64,000 nt of DNA from Viridibacillus arvi. Lineage in GTDB: Bacteria > Bacillota > Bacilli > Bacillales_A > Planococcaceae. The notes beneath the pieces were generated by a model. That model was given only the letters and a program-made list of their open reading frames with translations, ran no database searches and had not been told where the DNA came from. Position 1 is the first letter of the stretch. Every line of letters begins with the position of its first letter. The stretch spans positions 124,001-188,000 of the forward strand of contig NZ_LILB01000009.1 of assembly GCF_001274945.1 (NCBI RefSeq), given 5' to 3'. This document shows positions 9,339-18,448 of this stretch, piece by piece. Made by a program: the position numbers and the translations under genes.

Positions 9339-10376
9339 TTATTGTGCTAAAAATTCGCTAATTTGGTCGCGATATTTTGACACAGATGAAGCGGATACTT
9401 CGTAGTATGCTGCAACATCTTTGACTTTTGATAAACCGCCTTCAGGTATGATAGCAGCAGCTTGTCCAGCAAGCACTGCACCTGCAGCGACAGTATTGGC
9501 TTTTTTAGCTTTTACTGTGTTTTGTTCTAAATATTGTTGTAGTAAGGCAGTGAATGCATCAGCAGATAGATTGTATTCAGTTACGTATTGCTGCACTAGT
9601 TCAAGAATTTCAGTTTGGAAAGGTGATAGTTCACTTTCTGTTACTGTTTTCTCTACTTCAACAGCTTTAGTCACAGGTACTTCTTCAACAACAGTAGTTG
9701 CCACTTCTGATTGAACTTCTGGAGCAACAGCTTCTAGGAACGTTTTGTACAATTCAAATGAATCAGTAACATTACTTTCAAGCTTGCTAGCTAAAGCTTT
9801 TGAAATGTTTACTTTGTCATTTGGGATGAAAATAACGCTACTTGTTGCAGTTAAACCATTTTCACCTTTGCGCTTATCTGGCATGAAAATACCGAATAAC
9901 CAGTTACCGCTGAATTTCTTAGATGGAGAGCCAGTCATCAAATAACGTTTTTTAGATACTTCATCTATTAAAGTAATTAATTCGCCATTTTGCGACTCAA
10001 CTTTTGCAAGTAAGAAAGTCGGTGTTAACCAAGCTGATAGAATATCTTTTACTTGCGGACGAATAGGTTGTGCTAATTGTTTATTTAAATAGTTTCTCCA
10101 CAAATTTGGGCGATCAATATAAATATATGTTTCCATAGCAATTGTATCTATTAAACTGTCTGCAAATGCATGATTTAATGCATTTTGCCATTGATGATTG
10201 CGTTTTTCTAATGCATGATAGTCAGCTGTATTAAAGGATTCTTTTACAAAACCTTCCACGATGCGATCGATATCTTCACTTACTAGTGTTGAAATATCTC
10301 CTACTGCATTTTTACCACAACATTTTTTGTATTTTTTACCACTGCCACATGGACAAGGATCGTTACGACCTATCAA
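9339..10376 (-). CDS. SEC-C metal-binding motif protein
   Basis: The N-terminus carries a SEC-C zinc motif, [17 protein letters not shown], of the kind found at the C-terminus of SecA. The roughly 300-residue remainder is mostly helical. It ends in a segment resembling a helix-turn-helix ([19 protein letters not shown]). I chose the TTG start because GTGAGGTG lies 7 nt upstream and the motif then begins at the N-terminus; an ATG ten codons earlier has no ribosome site. The function is unknown. The zinc finger plus HTH-like end suggests nucleic-acid or ribosome contact, which is inference. Confidence 0.72.
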   Translation of the reverse strand: MIGRNDPCPCGSGKKYKKCCGKNAVGDISTLVSEDIDRIVEGFVKESFNTADYHALEKRNHQWQNALNHAFADSLIDTIAMETYIYIDRPNLWRNYLNKQLAQPIRPQVKDILSAWLTPTFLLAKVESQNGELITLIDEVSKKRYLMTGSPSKKFSGNWLFGIFMPDKRKGENGLTATSSVIFIPNDKVNISKALASKLESNVTDSFELYKTFLEAVAPEVQSEVATTVVEEVPVTKAVEVEKTVTESELSPFQTEILELVQQYVTEYNLSADAFTALLQQYLEQNTVKAKKANTVAAGAVLAGQAAAIIPEGGLSKVKDVAAYYEVSASSVSKYRDQISEFLAQ

Positions 10377-10586
10377 TGTAAAGCACCTCACTTTATAATT
10401 AGGCATGAAAATAGGTTAGCACAAAATGAGCTAAAACATAAGTCTTTTAGACGTAGTATTTTAAATAAGTAATTAAATACCATTTTTTTAACTAATTACG
10501 ACAATAATAGTTGCAATATTTCTGAAAATATTGAACAATAAGCTTAACGTTTCGACTATCGAAAGATAAAGGGGAGAAGGATACAT

Positions 10587-12284
10587 ATGACAACATTTAA
10601 AGACTATGAATATAAAAAACCAGATTTAGCAGCAACTAAAAGTAAATTCCACAAACTTTTAGAGGAATTTAAAGCTGCTCAAACAGTAGAAGAACAAAGT
10701 GCAGTGATCAGTGCTATTAATGAATTACGTAATAATTTTTCTACTCAATCTACTTTAGTAGAAATTCGTGCTTCTATTGATACAAATAATGAATTTTATC
10801 AACAAGAGAGAGACTATTTCGATGAGATTAACCCTGAGATGGATGATTTAGTCACTGAATACTATAAAGCTCTAACAACTTCAGCGTTTAAAGAAGAATT
10901 GCAAGAGAAGTGGGGACAGCAATTATTTGATTTAGCAGAATACCAAATTAAATCGTTCTCACCTGATCTCATCTCATTGATGCAAAAAGAGAACAAACTA
11001 ACGTCGGAGTATTCTAAATTAGTAGCTTCAGCTCAAATTGATTTTAATGGTGAAGTATTAACGCTTGCACAATTAGGCCCTTATGGAGAATCGACAAACG
11101 CTGAAACTCGTAAAAAAGCAAAAGAAGCAAGTTTTGGTTTCTTTAAGGAAAATGAAGCGAAATTTGATGAGATCTATGATGAGCTTGTAAAAGTACGTCA
11201 TGAAATGGCAGTGAAATTAGGTTATAAAAACTTTGTTGAACTAGGTTATATTCAAATGAATCGTATTGATTATAACGCTGAAATGGTAAAAAAATTCCGT
11301 GATCAAGTAAGAGATTATATTGTTCCTGTAGCAAATAAATTATATGAACGCCAAGCAAAACGCATAGGTGTAGATAAATTAAAATACCAAGATGAAGGAT
11401 TAAATTTCTTAACAGGTAACGCAACACCAAAAGGAACACCTGAATGGATTGTGGAAAACGGTAAAAAAATGTATGAAGAGTTATCCCCAGAAACTGCTGA
11501 ATTCTTCAATTTCATGATTGACAATGATTTGATGGATTTAGTAGCGAAAAAAGGAAAAGAGGGGGGCGGTTATTGTACATTTATCGATGATTACGAATCA
11601 CCGTTCATTTTCTCAAACTTTAATGGTACTTCTGGTGATATTGATGTGTTAACACATGAAGCAGGCCATGCTTTCCAAGTATATACGAGCCGTAATATTG
11701 GTATCCCAGAATATATTTGGCCAACATTTGAGTCTTGTGAAATCCATTCTATGAGTATGGAATTCTTCACATGGCCTTGGATGGAGCTATTCTTCAAAGA
11801 AGATACTGAAAAATACAAATTTGCTCATCTAAGTGGAGCGTTATTATTCTTACCATATGGAGTAGCTGTAGACGAATTCCAACATGTTGTTTATGAAAAT
11901 CCTGAAATGACACCAGCAGATCGAAAAGCTGCTTGGAAGAAAATAGAGGAAATTTACTTGCCACACCGTGACTATGATGGTATTGAATATGTAGAACAAG
12001 GCGGTTTCTGGCAGCGTCAAGCTCATATTTATGCTAGTCCGTTCTATTATATTGATTACACGTTAGCGCAGATCTGTGCATTCCAATTCTGGAAACGCTC
12101 AAGAGAAAATCACGAGGAAGCATGGGCAGATTATATCCACCTTTGCCAATTAGGGGGATCACAATCTTTCACTAATCTTGTAGCGGAAGCGAATCTAGTA
12201 TCGCCTTTTGAAGAAGGTTGTGTTGAATCTGTCATTGATTCAATTGAGGAATACCTAAATTCAGTTGAAGATGACAAATTGTAA
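10587..12284 (+). CDS. M3 family oligoendopeptidase
   Basis: The 565-residue zinc peptidase carries HEAGH at residues 357-361 and a downstream glutamate in a FESCEIHSMSMEFF segment, the M3 (thimet/PepF) active site. Full length and collinear with M3B oligoendopeptidases, it lacks a signal peptide and so is cytosolic. It would degrade short peptides of roughly 5-20 residues. The ribosome site is GGGGAGAAGG before ATG 10587. It is a single-gene unit bounded by a terminator. Confidence 0.88.
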   Translation: MTTFKDYEYKKPDLAATKSKFHKLLEEFKAAQTVEEQSAVISAINELRNNFSTQSTLVEIRASIDTNNEFYQQERDYFDEINPEMDDLVTEYYKALTTSAFKEELQEKWGQQLFDLAEYQIKSFSPDLISLMQKENKLTSEYSKLVASAQIDFNGEVLTLAQLGPYGESTNAETRKKAKEASFGFFKENEAKFDEIYDELVKVRHEMAVKLGYKNFVELGYIQMNRIDYNAEMVKKFRDQVRDYIVPVANKLYERQAKRIGVDKLKYQDEGLNFLTGNATPKGTPEWIVENGKKMYEELSPETAEFFNFMIDNDLMDLVAKKGKEGGGYCTFIDDYESPFIFSNFNGTSGDIDVLTHEAGHAFQVYTSRNIGIPEYIWPTFESCEIHSMSMEFFTWPWMELFFKEDTEKYKFAHLSGALLFLPYGVAVDEFQHVVYENPEMTPADRKAAWKKIEEIYLPHRDYDGIEYVEQGGFWQRQAHIYASPFYYIDYTLAQICAFQFWKRSRENHEEAWADYIHLCQLGGSQSFTNLVAEANLVSPFEEGCVESVIDSIEEYLNSVEDDKL

Positions 12285-12311
12285 AAGGTATCTATTAGGC
12301 ACCGGTAATAT

Positions 12312-12356
12312 CTCGTCCTTTTTAATCATTTTAATGATTGAGAGGGCGAGTTTTTT
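12312..12356 (+). terminator. Terminator of the M3 peptidase gene
   Basis: A long hairpin (CTCGTCC...GGGCGAG with inner AATCAT/ATGATT) is followed by six T. Confidence 0.82.
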
Positions 12357-12425
12357 CATTTATATTGAGCCTAATAAATAAAATAGTAGATGACCATTTA
12401 TAATGTAGCAAAATTGTTTATGCAT

Positions 12426-12467
12426 AAAAAAGCCTTATTGAATTTAAGTTTTCAATAAGGCTTTCTA
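12426..12467 (-). terminator. Terminator of the LtaS-like gene
   Basis: On the minus strand AAAGCCTTATTGAA...TTCAATAAGGC is followed by TTTTTTAT, directly after the stop codon. Confidence 0.85.
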
Positions 12468-14321
12468 CTATTGTCCGATTTGCTCTCGCCGAAGTTGATC
12501 GGAGTATTGCAGTATCGTTAATGTATTATTTATATTTTTTTGTGATCTGTTTGTGAGCTTTGCCTTTTTCATTGTTTCCCTCGTTAACAATGAGGCGGGA
12601 TGTTGAGCACTTGGTGCGATATACATCGTGTGATCGCTTATATAAGAGCCCCCAGGCAAGTAATAGCGCATACCGAGTAGATTATGTTCATATTGGAATA
12701 AGTTATGTCCTATGAGCTGTGAAGTAGGTTCAATGCCAAGCAAATTCAAAAGTGTAGGCATTAAATCCGTTTGTCCACCAAGATGTGAAATTTGCTCATT
12801 ATCAAAAATTCCTGGTACCGTAAATAGTACAGGTACTATGAATCGATCATTCAAATTGTAAGGATGACCAAGCAAATCTTCTAATAGCAATTGGTCTTCT
12901 TCTGTTACAGGTTTTCCATGTAAACCAGAATGATCACCATAAATGAGAATAACGGAATTATCGTACATTCCTAACCGTTTAAGATTCGCAACAAATTGAC
13001 CAATTTGCCTATCTGTATAACGAACTGATTGTAAATAGTCTCCAACATATGTGTCGTTGAATTTCGTTGGTAATTCTAGATATTTGTAGTCTTCAGGCAT
13101 TTTAAATGGCGTATGGCTAGTTAGTGTAATGATATTGGCGTAAACTCGATTAAATTGTTGTAACAAGCTCTGTACTTGTGATTCAGCAAAACGAAATGTT
13201 ACTTCATCTGCAGGACCAAACCCGATAATTTGTTGTTCTGGAATATCCTCTGATGTAAAAACATGGTTAAAACCAAGTGCAGGATATAGCTTATTACGAT
13301 TCCAATACGATATATCATCTGCATGAAATGTGGCTGTACCGTAACCTTCTTCACTCAGCATTCGAGGTAAGGAAGCAACTTCTGAATCCTTTAGCAAATT
13401 GACAGTAGGGTCCATGCCTTCAGGATAAAGTCCTGTATGCATAACCCACTCAGCATCTGAAGTGTTGCCTGCACCGATTTGTTGGTAAACATTATTGAAA
13501 TACGCGCTATCTTCTAATAGCTTATTCAGATTTGGTGTAATTTCTTGTCCATTAATATCTCGGTTAATGACAAAGTTTTGTAATGATTCTACTTGAATTA
13601 CAAAGACGTTGCGATTTTTAGCGACACCAAATGTTTGGTGCTTGTTAAATGGAACATAGTCATTGCCCTTTAGTTTTTCAAGATCGGCATCAGTTAGCTT
13701 TTCTTGAGTAGCAAGTGCGACACCAAAACTTCGAGCATATAATTGGACGACTTGTGATTGCAAGTAGCCATTTTCTTTTGCGAAATAAGATACATCAATC
13801 AGTGGTTGCCTAAATGCTAGGCCTGTCGTTATAACACTTATACATGTGAAAGCCAGAAGCCCTTTTCTAGCACCATTGTAGTAAAGTGGTTGTTTGTCTT
13901 TAGTGAAATAGTGAATCAAAGGTAGAAATAAAATAATATCTAAGAAAAAAAGGTAATCATAGGGGGTTCCAAGTAATGCAACTGTACCACCGACTGAATG
14001 AGATTGATAGATTTGCTTGACGTCATAATAGGAAGGTAAGGTTGAAAAATACCGAGTGTAATACAATATGACGATAAATAAAGTAGATAAAACAGCATTA
14101 AAAATCCATACAGCAAGCCATGTACGCTTTTTAAATAACACTACGACAAGAGTAAGTGCCAAAGCCCACATTGGATACTCTAGTAACACAATTTGTGAAA
14201 CCGAGCGGTTGTGGAAAATCACCGTACGAAATGCGATTATCTTCACAAGTAATACGGCGAGAATGAGAGTATATGGATGTAGTAAATATTTCTTGGCCAC
14301 ATGAGCCCAATTGCTTTTCAT
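12468..14321 (-). CDS. Lipoteichoic acid synthase family membrane phosphotransferase/sulfatase
   Basis: The 617-residue protein has five N-terminal transmembrane helices and then an extracellular alkaline-phosphatase-type sulfatase domain. The catalytic threonine lies in GAGNTSDAEW. Metal-site motifs QVESLQ and IYGDHSG are present. These match LtaS/YfnI/YqgS proteins, which move glycerol-phosphate from phosphatidylglycerol to lipoteichoic acid or its primer. ATG 14321 is preferred because AAAGGTGATG lies just upstream; a longer frame to 14384 lacks one. Which paralogue it is (main LtaS or auxiliary) cannot be told here. Confidence 0.85.
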   Translation of the reverse strand: MKSNWAHVAKKYLLHPYTLILAVLLVKIIAFRTVIFHNRSVSQIVLLEYPMWALALTLVVVLFKKRTWLAVWIFNAVLSTLFIVILYYTRYFSTLPSYYDVKQIYQSHSVGGTVALLGTPYDYLFFLDIILFLPLIHYFTKDKQPLYYNGARKGLLAFTCISVITTGLAFRQPLIDVSYFAKENGYLQSQVVQLYARSFGVALATQEKLTDADLEKLKGNDYVPFNKHQTFGVAKNRNVFVIQVESLQNFVINRDINGQEITPNLNKLLEDSAYFNNVYQQIGAGNTSDAEWVMHTGLYPEGMDPTVNLLKDSEVASLPRMLSEEGYGTATFHADDISYWNRNKLYPALGFNHVFTSEDIPEQQIIGFGPADEVTFRFAESQVQSLLQQFNRVYANIITLTSHTPFKMPEDYKYLELPTKFNDTYVGDYLQSVRYTDRQIGQFVANLKRLGMYDNSVILIYGDHSGLHGKPVTEEDQLLLEDLLGHPYNLNDRFIVPVLFTVPGIFDNEQISHLGGQTDLMPTLLNLLGIEPTSQLIGHNLFQYEHNLLGMRYYLPGGSYISDHTMYIAPSAQHPASLLTRETMKKAKLTNRSQKNINNTLTILQYSDQLRREQIGQ

Positions 14322-14529
14322 TACACCATCACCTTTATGTAAAGTTCTACTAAATAACGTAACAACACCCAACTGGAAAATCAACTAATGTCACTGGAAT
14401 TACTTATTTTTTTTAGAATATTTGTATTATTGTATTTTCTATTATAACTGTTTGATTTCTTTTCCTACATAAAATATCGTATACTTAATGATAAAATGGG
14501 CCCATTAAGGCGATAAGGAAGTGAAGTTT

Positions 14530-15609
14530 GTGACGAAAAAATTATGGTTTCAAACAGGTGTCGGAATATTACTCGCTTTATTAATAGTTAAGTATTTTTT
14601 AGAAATTAAACATTTGTTTTATCCAGTGGTTATTATTGCGAGCGCAATTTTTACTCCACTTTTATTAGGAGGAATTTTATATTACATAACAGAGCCAATT
14701 CAGCGTTTTTTAGAGAAACGTAAATTTCCGCGCTGGGCAAGTATTTTGACCATAATTATTGCATTAATAGGGGCACTTGGGGGCTTTGTCTCGTTGATTG
14801 GTCCTTCTATTGCAGAGCAGATGAATCATTTAGTAAAGAGCACACCTTATTTAGCAAGTGAAATTACAGATATGGCTGATTATATCCAAGATAATCGTGG
14901 AAGTTTTCCAGATCAAGTAAATGAATTTATAGATAAGATGGCAAACTCTATTCAAAAATACGCAGTAATGACAAGTGTATTTTTAGTACAACTAATACAA
15001 ACGATTGTGTCATGGGCATTTATCTTAATATTGGTGCCTTTCTTCTTTATTTTCATGTTAAAGGATCATGAGAAATTTGCGCCATCAATGTATAAACTGT
15101 TTTCTGGGAATCGTCGTGAATGGATAAAGAAAACACTGTCGGATATTGATGATGTGCTGCGCTCTTATATTCAAGGACAACTACTAATTAGTCTATTATT
15201 AGCTACTATGATGTATATCGGTTATTTAATAATTGGATTGGATTACGCATTGTTATTAGTTGTTTTTGCATTTTTCATGAATGTCATTCCATTTATTGGA
15301 CCGTGGATTGCATTTGTCCCAGCCCTAATTATTGGATTTTTACAAGACCCGAAGTTAGCCATTTGGGTGTGTGTTGTAACTTTAGTAGCGCAACAAATTG
15401 ATAGTAATTTAATTACACCGAATGTTATGGGTAAATCATTAGATATTCACCCACTGACTGTTATTACAATCATTTTGGCCGCAGGTAATATTGCAGGATT
15501 CCTAGGTATCTTACTTGGTGTACCAGCTTATGCGGTTGGGAAAGTAATTGTGAAAAATATTTATGAACATCGTAAAGAAATTCGTTCAGCTGCAACAAAG
15601 AATGTGTAG
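14530..15609 (+). CDS. AI-2E transporter (UPF0118/PerM) family permease
   Basis: A 359-residue integral membrane protein with about eight helices: two N-terminal pairs, a soluble loop with amphipathic segments (about 100-140) and a C-terminal bundle containing PFIGPWIAFVPALIIGFLQDP-like residues typical of PerM/YtvI proteins. Members move small molecules or ions; some are Na+/H+ antiporters and one exports autoinducer-2. GTG 14530 has AAGGAAGTGA 8 nt upstream, so it is chosen over GTG 14521. The Nudix gene begins 9 nt after its stop. Confidence 0.8.
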   Translation: MTKKLWFQTGVGILLALLIVKYFLEIKHLFYPVVIIASAIFTPLLLGGILYYITEPIQRFLEKRKFPRWASILTIIIALIGALGGFVSLIGPSIAEQMNHLVKSTPYLASEITDMADYIQDNRGSFPDQVNEFIDKMANSIQKYAVMTSVFLVQLIQTIVSWAFILILVPFFFIFMLKDHEKFAPSMYKLFSGNRREWIKKTLSDIDDVLRSYIQGQLLISLLLATMMYIGYLIIGLDYALLLVVFAFFMNVIPFIGPWIAFVPALIIGFLQDPKLAIWVCVVTLVAQQIDSNLITPNVMGKSLDIHPLTVITIILAAGNIAGFLGILLGVPAYAVGKVIVKNIYEHRKEIRSAATKNV

Positions 15610-15618
15610 GTGCCAAAT

Positions 15619-16239
15619 ATGGACAGTGAATTATTAAGAATATTTAATGATGAACATGAACCTATTGGTGAGGCAACTAGAGAAGAGGTACACGCGAAAG
15701 GCTTTTGGCATGAGACTTTCCATTGCTGGCTTGTTAGTAAGATAGAAGATAAGTACTATCTTTATTTTCAGCTCAGAAGCGCTTGTAAGAAGGATTATGC
15801 AAATCAGTTTGATATAACGGCCGCTGGGCATTTGCTAGCGAATGAGCGAGCTGAAGATGGTATTCGTGAATTACAAGAGGAGCTTGGATTGTCACTTACG
15901 GTTGATGATATGAAAAAGCTTGGGGTATTTGAAACGTGTATCCAACAGCCACCGATGATCGATATGGAATTTGCTCATGTGTACTATGTATTTAGTGATG
16001 CAGACTTTGTAGGATTTCAATTACAAGAGGAAGAAGTTGCTGGTATTGTTCGAGCAGAGCTAGGTACAGTGCAGGACTTCTACTCAGGTAAGTGTAAAAC
16101 TCTATATGTCGAGGGGTTTGAAATCATCGAAGATGGAAAGAAGATACCTCTTGTAAAAAATGCTATACACGCTGATTTTGTTGAGCATAATGCATCCTAT
16201 ATGGATAATGTTTTAGCAAGATTAACAGAAGTTTTATAA
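15619..16239 (+). CDS. Nudix hydrolase of the isopentenyl-diphosphate isomerase-like subfamily
   Basis: This 206-residue protein carries a Nudix box GHLLANERAEDGIRELQEELG. One residue fewer separates the first glutamate from RE than in the textbook motif, and I recall this spacing in the GHLLA-type subfamily related to YfcD and Idi. The N-terminal LLRIFNDEHEPIGEATREEVHAKGFWH is typical of that group. ATG 15619 overlaps a ribosome-site-like TAGGTG. It is probably cotranscribed with the upstream permease. The substrate is unknown; it is not a proven IPP isomerase. Confidence 0.8.
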   Translation: MDSELLRIFNDEHEPIGEATREEVHAKGFWHETFHCWLVSKIEDKYYLYFQLRSACKKDYANQFDITAAGHLLANERAEDGIRELQEELGLSLTVDDMKKLGVFETCIQQPPMIDMEFAHVYYVFSDADFVGFQLQEEEVAGIVRAELGTVQDFYSGKCKTLYVEGFEIIEDGKKIPLVKNAIHADFVEHNASYMDNVLARLTEVL

Positions 16240-16242
16240 GAG

Positions 16243-16276
16243 AAGCACGTTGCAAATGCAACGTGCTTTTTGTTTT
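16243..16276 (+). terminator. Terminator after the Nudix gene
   Basis: AAGCACGTTGC-AAAT-GCAACGTGCTT is followed by TTTGTTTTG, an 11-bp perfect stem. Confidence 0.88.
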
Positions 16277-16312
16277 GTTGAAGCTAGGTGACGTTTTTTT
16301 AGTGAGCAATCT

Positions 16313-16455
16313 GACACTCAAAGTCAAAGGGAGCCTTTGATTCGACCCTTCCAGTGCTAGTCGAGGGCCGACAGGATGTTGGTCAGATAGCCGTTGCCAC
16401 AGGACGTGGCGGTTTTAGGCTACCTTCATTTAGACGGGCCACTTCAGCATTAGGA
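16313..16455. repeat. GC-rich intergenic repeat, divergent module A
   Basis: This stretch is much richer in G+C than its surroundings and has no supported gene. It shares with module B the core CTCAAAGTCAAAG-N-GAG, followed by CTTTG, which forms a small hairpin. It also contains GCCAC-AGGAC-GTGGC, a perfect short stem. Its right end, CAGCATTAGG, matches the right end of modules B and C (AGCATTTAAT). Confidence 0.55.
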
Positions 16456-16579
16456 ATATCCAGCTTCAGGCGCTAGCGGCTCGGGTCGATTCAGTCGGTC
16501 GCTCAAAGTCAAAGTGAGACTTTGGCTTTCTTCTTCCAACGACCTCGCAGCTGACCGAGCGTCTGAAGCATTTAATTAG
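16456..16579. repeat. GC-rich hairpin repeat, module B
   Basis: The module begins with ATATCCAGCTTCAGGCGCTAG, identical over 21 nt to module C. The ends CTTCAGGCGCT and AGCGTCTGAAG pair with one G-U, making a roughly 104-nt foldback. A central small hairpin has CAAAG/CTTTG arms. It is noncoding on both strands as far as I can judge. Confidence 0.7.
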
Positions 16580-16700
16580 ATATCCAGCTTCAGGCGCTAG
16601 ACTCTCGGGTCGTTTCGGTCTCTCGGCACAAGACAAAAAGCGTCTTGTGTTCGAGCCCTCCAACGCCTATCGAGTCTGGTCAAGCGCCATCAGCATTTAA
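16580..16700. repeat. GC-rich hairpin repeat, module C, abutting the proS stop
   Basis: This is the second copy of the 21-nt opening, 124 nt after the first. Inner arms GACTC/GAGTC and GGCGCT/AGCGCC pair. The top is a different small hairpin, CACAAGAC...GTCTTGTG. The right end (AGCATTTAATATG) runs into the proS stop codon. No ordinary U-tract terminator is seen for proS, so this hairpin may end its transcript. Confidence 0.65.
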
Positions 16701-18127
16701 TATGCCTTGGCCCATACGACCATTTTTTCTGCTGGTTTGCTGCAACAGATACATACTTCTGAGATACGTTCTTGTTCAAATGGCATACATCGGGAAGTTG
16801 CACCTGTTTCTTCTTTTATCTTATCCTCACACGCTTGGTCACCACACCACATGGCTTTGATAAACCCTTGTTTTTCTTCAAGCTGTGCTTTGAATGCATC
16901 AAATGTTTGAACGCTAAATGTGTTTTCTTCGCGGTGATTTAGTGCTTTATTATATAAATCATTTTGAATTGCTTCTAACATAGCAGGCAATTTTACTTCT
17001 AGTTCATCAAGTGACACGATAATTTTTTCTCCTGAATCACGACGGGCTAGAACCACTTGATTATTTTCGATGTCTTTTGGTCCTACTTCAAGGCGTACTG
17101 GAATACCCTTCATTTCATATTCATTGAATTTCCAACCTGGTTTTTTGTCACTAGCATCAATACTAACTCGTGCCACTTTTCCAAGAAGTTCTTTTAAATC
17201 ATAAGCAAAATCCAGGACGCCTTCTTTATGTTGAGCAATTGGTACAATCATTACTTGTGTTGGCGCAATACGTGGAGGAACGACTAAACCACGATCATCA
17301 CCATGAACCATAATAAGTGCCCCTATTATACGTGTTGTGAACCCCCAAGATGTTTGATGAACAAATTGTTGTTTGCCTTCTTTATCAAGGTATTTAATAT
17401 CAAATGCACGTGCAAAACCATCTCCGAAGTTATGTGATGTTCCTGATTGTAATGCTTTCCCGTCATGCATTAGCGTTTCGATTGTGTAAGTGGATTCAGC
17501 GCCTGCGAATTTTTCTTTCTCAGTTTTTTGACCTTTTAATACAGGAATAGCTAAGTACTCTTCACAAATTTGAGCATACACATTTAACATACGTAATGTT
17601 TCTTCTTGCGCTTCATCTTGAGTAGCGTGAGCAGTATGCCCCTCTTGCCATAAAAACTCGAGTGTACGCAAGAATGGGCGTGTTGTTTTTTCCCAGCGGA
17701 CGACATTAGCCCATTGGTTATAAAGTTTTGGTAGATCACGATAAGAATGAATAATATTAGCGTAGTGTTCGCAGAATAGTGTTTCTGATGTTGGGCGGAC
17801 AACTAAGCGCTCTTGTAGTTTTTCATCCCCACCATGCGTAACCCATGCCACTTCAGGAGCAAATCCTTCAACGTGATCTTTCTCTTTTTGTAATAAGGAT
17901 TCAGGTATGAAAAGAGGCATATAGACATTTTCATGCCCTGTTTCTTTTAGTTTTGCATCAAGTTCATTTTTGATATTGTCCCATAATGCATAGCCATAAG
18001 GACGGATAATCATAGAACCACGAACGCTTGAATAATCGATTAAATCAGCTTTTGTTACAACGTCTGTATACCATTGAGCAAAATCCTCATCCATTGCCGT
18101 TACGTCTTTTACAAATTGTTTTGCCAT
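16697..18127 (-). CDS. proS: Prolyl-tRNA synthetase, eukaryote/archaea-type (short form)
   Basis: The 476-residue class II synthetase charges tRNA-Pro. It lacks the large editing insertion of the usual bacterial ProRS. It has the C-terminal extension of the archaeal/eukaryotic type, with cysteines arranged as a zinc site (CGDQAC...SRC...CICC) and a terminal AKAY. Motif 2 lies around [19 protein letters not shown], and motif 3 residues are in the GDDRG region. ATG 18127 has AGAGGTG 6-7 nt upstream. Expression is controlled by the T-box leader directly upstream. In B. cereus-group genomes the equivalent enzyme coexists with a bacterial-type ProRS; whether that holds here cannot be seen. Confidence 0.93.
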   Translation of the reverse strand: MAKQFVKDVTAMDEDFAQWYTDVVTKADLIDYSSVRGSMIIRPYGYALWDNIKNELDAKLKETGHENVYMPLFIPESLLQKEKDHVEGFAPEVAWVTHGGDEKLQERLVVRPTSETLFCEHYANIIHSYRDLPKLYNQWANVVRWEKTTRPFLRTLEFLWQEGHTAHATQDEAQEETLRMLNVYAQICEEYLAIPVLKGQKTEKEKFAGAESTYTIETLMHDGKALQSGTSHNFGDGFARAFDIKYLDKEGKQQFVHQTSWGFTTRIIGALIMVHGDDRGLVVPPRIAPTQVMIVPIAQHKEGVLDFAYDLKELLGKVARVSIDASDKKPGWKFNEYEMKGIPVRLEVGPKDIENNQVVLARRDSGEKIIVSLDELEVKLPAMLEAIQNDLYNKALNHREENTFSVQTFDAFKAQLEEKQGFIKAMWCGDQACEDKIKEETGATSRCMPFEQERISEVCICCSKPAEKMVVWAKAY

Positions 18128-18139
18128 TATAAACACCTC

Positions 18140-18375
18140 TTCTTTAAAATAAAAAGCTCCGCCTTAAATAAGGGACCCATTACGGCGGTACCACCCTTAT
18201 TTAAAGCGAAGCTTTACTCTCAAACATGTTAACGACTGTCGCCGCATCATTTTTCAATGACGAACTCGAAGGTAGGTTCAAGAAGCTGTTAATAAGAATC
18301 TTCCACCAATCAATTCTCTCTCTATAAAAACAGGCTATTCTTTACTAATCCTTGTCTTTGTTTTAATTATTGTTG
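18140..18375 (-). promoter_or_regulatory. T-box riboswitch leader of proS (specifier CCU, proline)
   Basis: The minus strand carries the T-box sequence AAGGGTGGTACCGCC at about 18184-18198. Mutually exclusive antiterminator and terminator folds are visible, with terminator arms TTTAAATAAGGG and CCCTTATTTAA. Upstream are stem I landmarks (AGAGAG bulge, GGTG loop). After GAA the specifier loop reads CCT followed by ACC, at plus-strand 18274-18276. CCU is a proline codon, agreeing with the gene it controls. Uncharged tRNA-Pro should allow readthrough. Confidence 0.9.
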
Positions 18376-18381
18376 TTTGTG

Positions 18382-18410
18382 ATTATAGTATTGTCTAAAT
18401 AGTATGTCAA
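18382..18410 (-). promoter_or_regulatory. Sigma-A promoter of proS
   Basis: On the minus strand a perfect TTGACA (18410-18405) and TATAAT (18387-18382) are separated by 17 bp. Transcription would start just upstream of the T-box stem I. Confidence 0.88.
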
Positions 18411-18421
18411 TACTATATAAT
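18391..18421 (+). promoter_or_regulatory. Divergent sigma-A promoter overlapping the proS promoter
   Basis: TTGTCT (18391-18396) is followed by TATATA after 17 bp (18414-18419), or TATAAT after 19 bp. It would drive the histidine phosphatase gene. Its -35 lies between the -35 and -10 of the opposite promoter. Confidence 0.55.
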
Positions 18422-18448
18422 ATTATTCAAAAGATGGGGGAGTTGTTA

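Noticed and set aside
9421-9945. Plus-strand open frames of 66-97 codons inside the SEC-C gene
   Set aside because: They are antisense shadows with low-complexity Ser/Thr/Val composition and no ribosome site.
16280-16697. CRISPR array or rRNA/tRNA remnant in the GC-rich gap
   Set aside because: Repeat units are about 124 nt with no short regular repeat-spacer pattern, and no tRNA cloverleaf or rRNA sequence was recognised.
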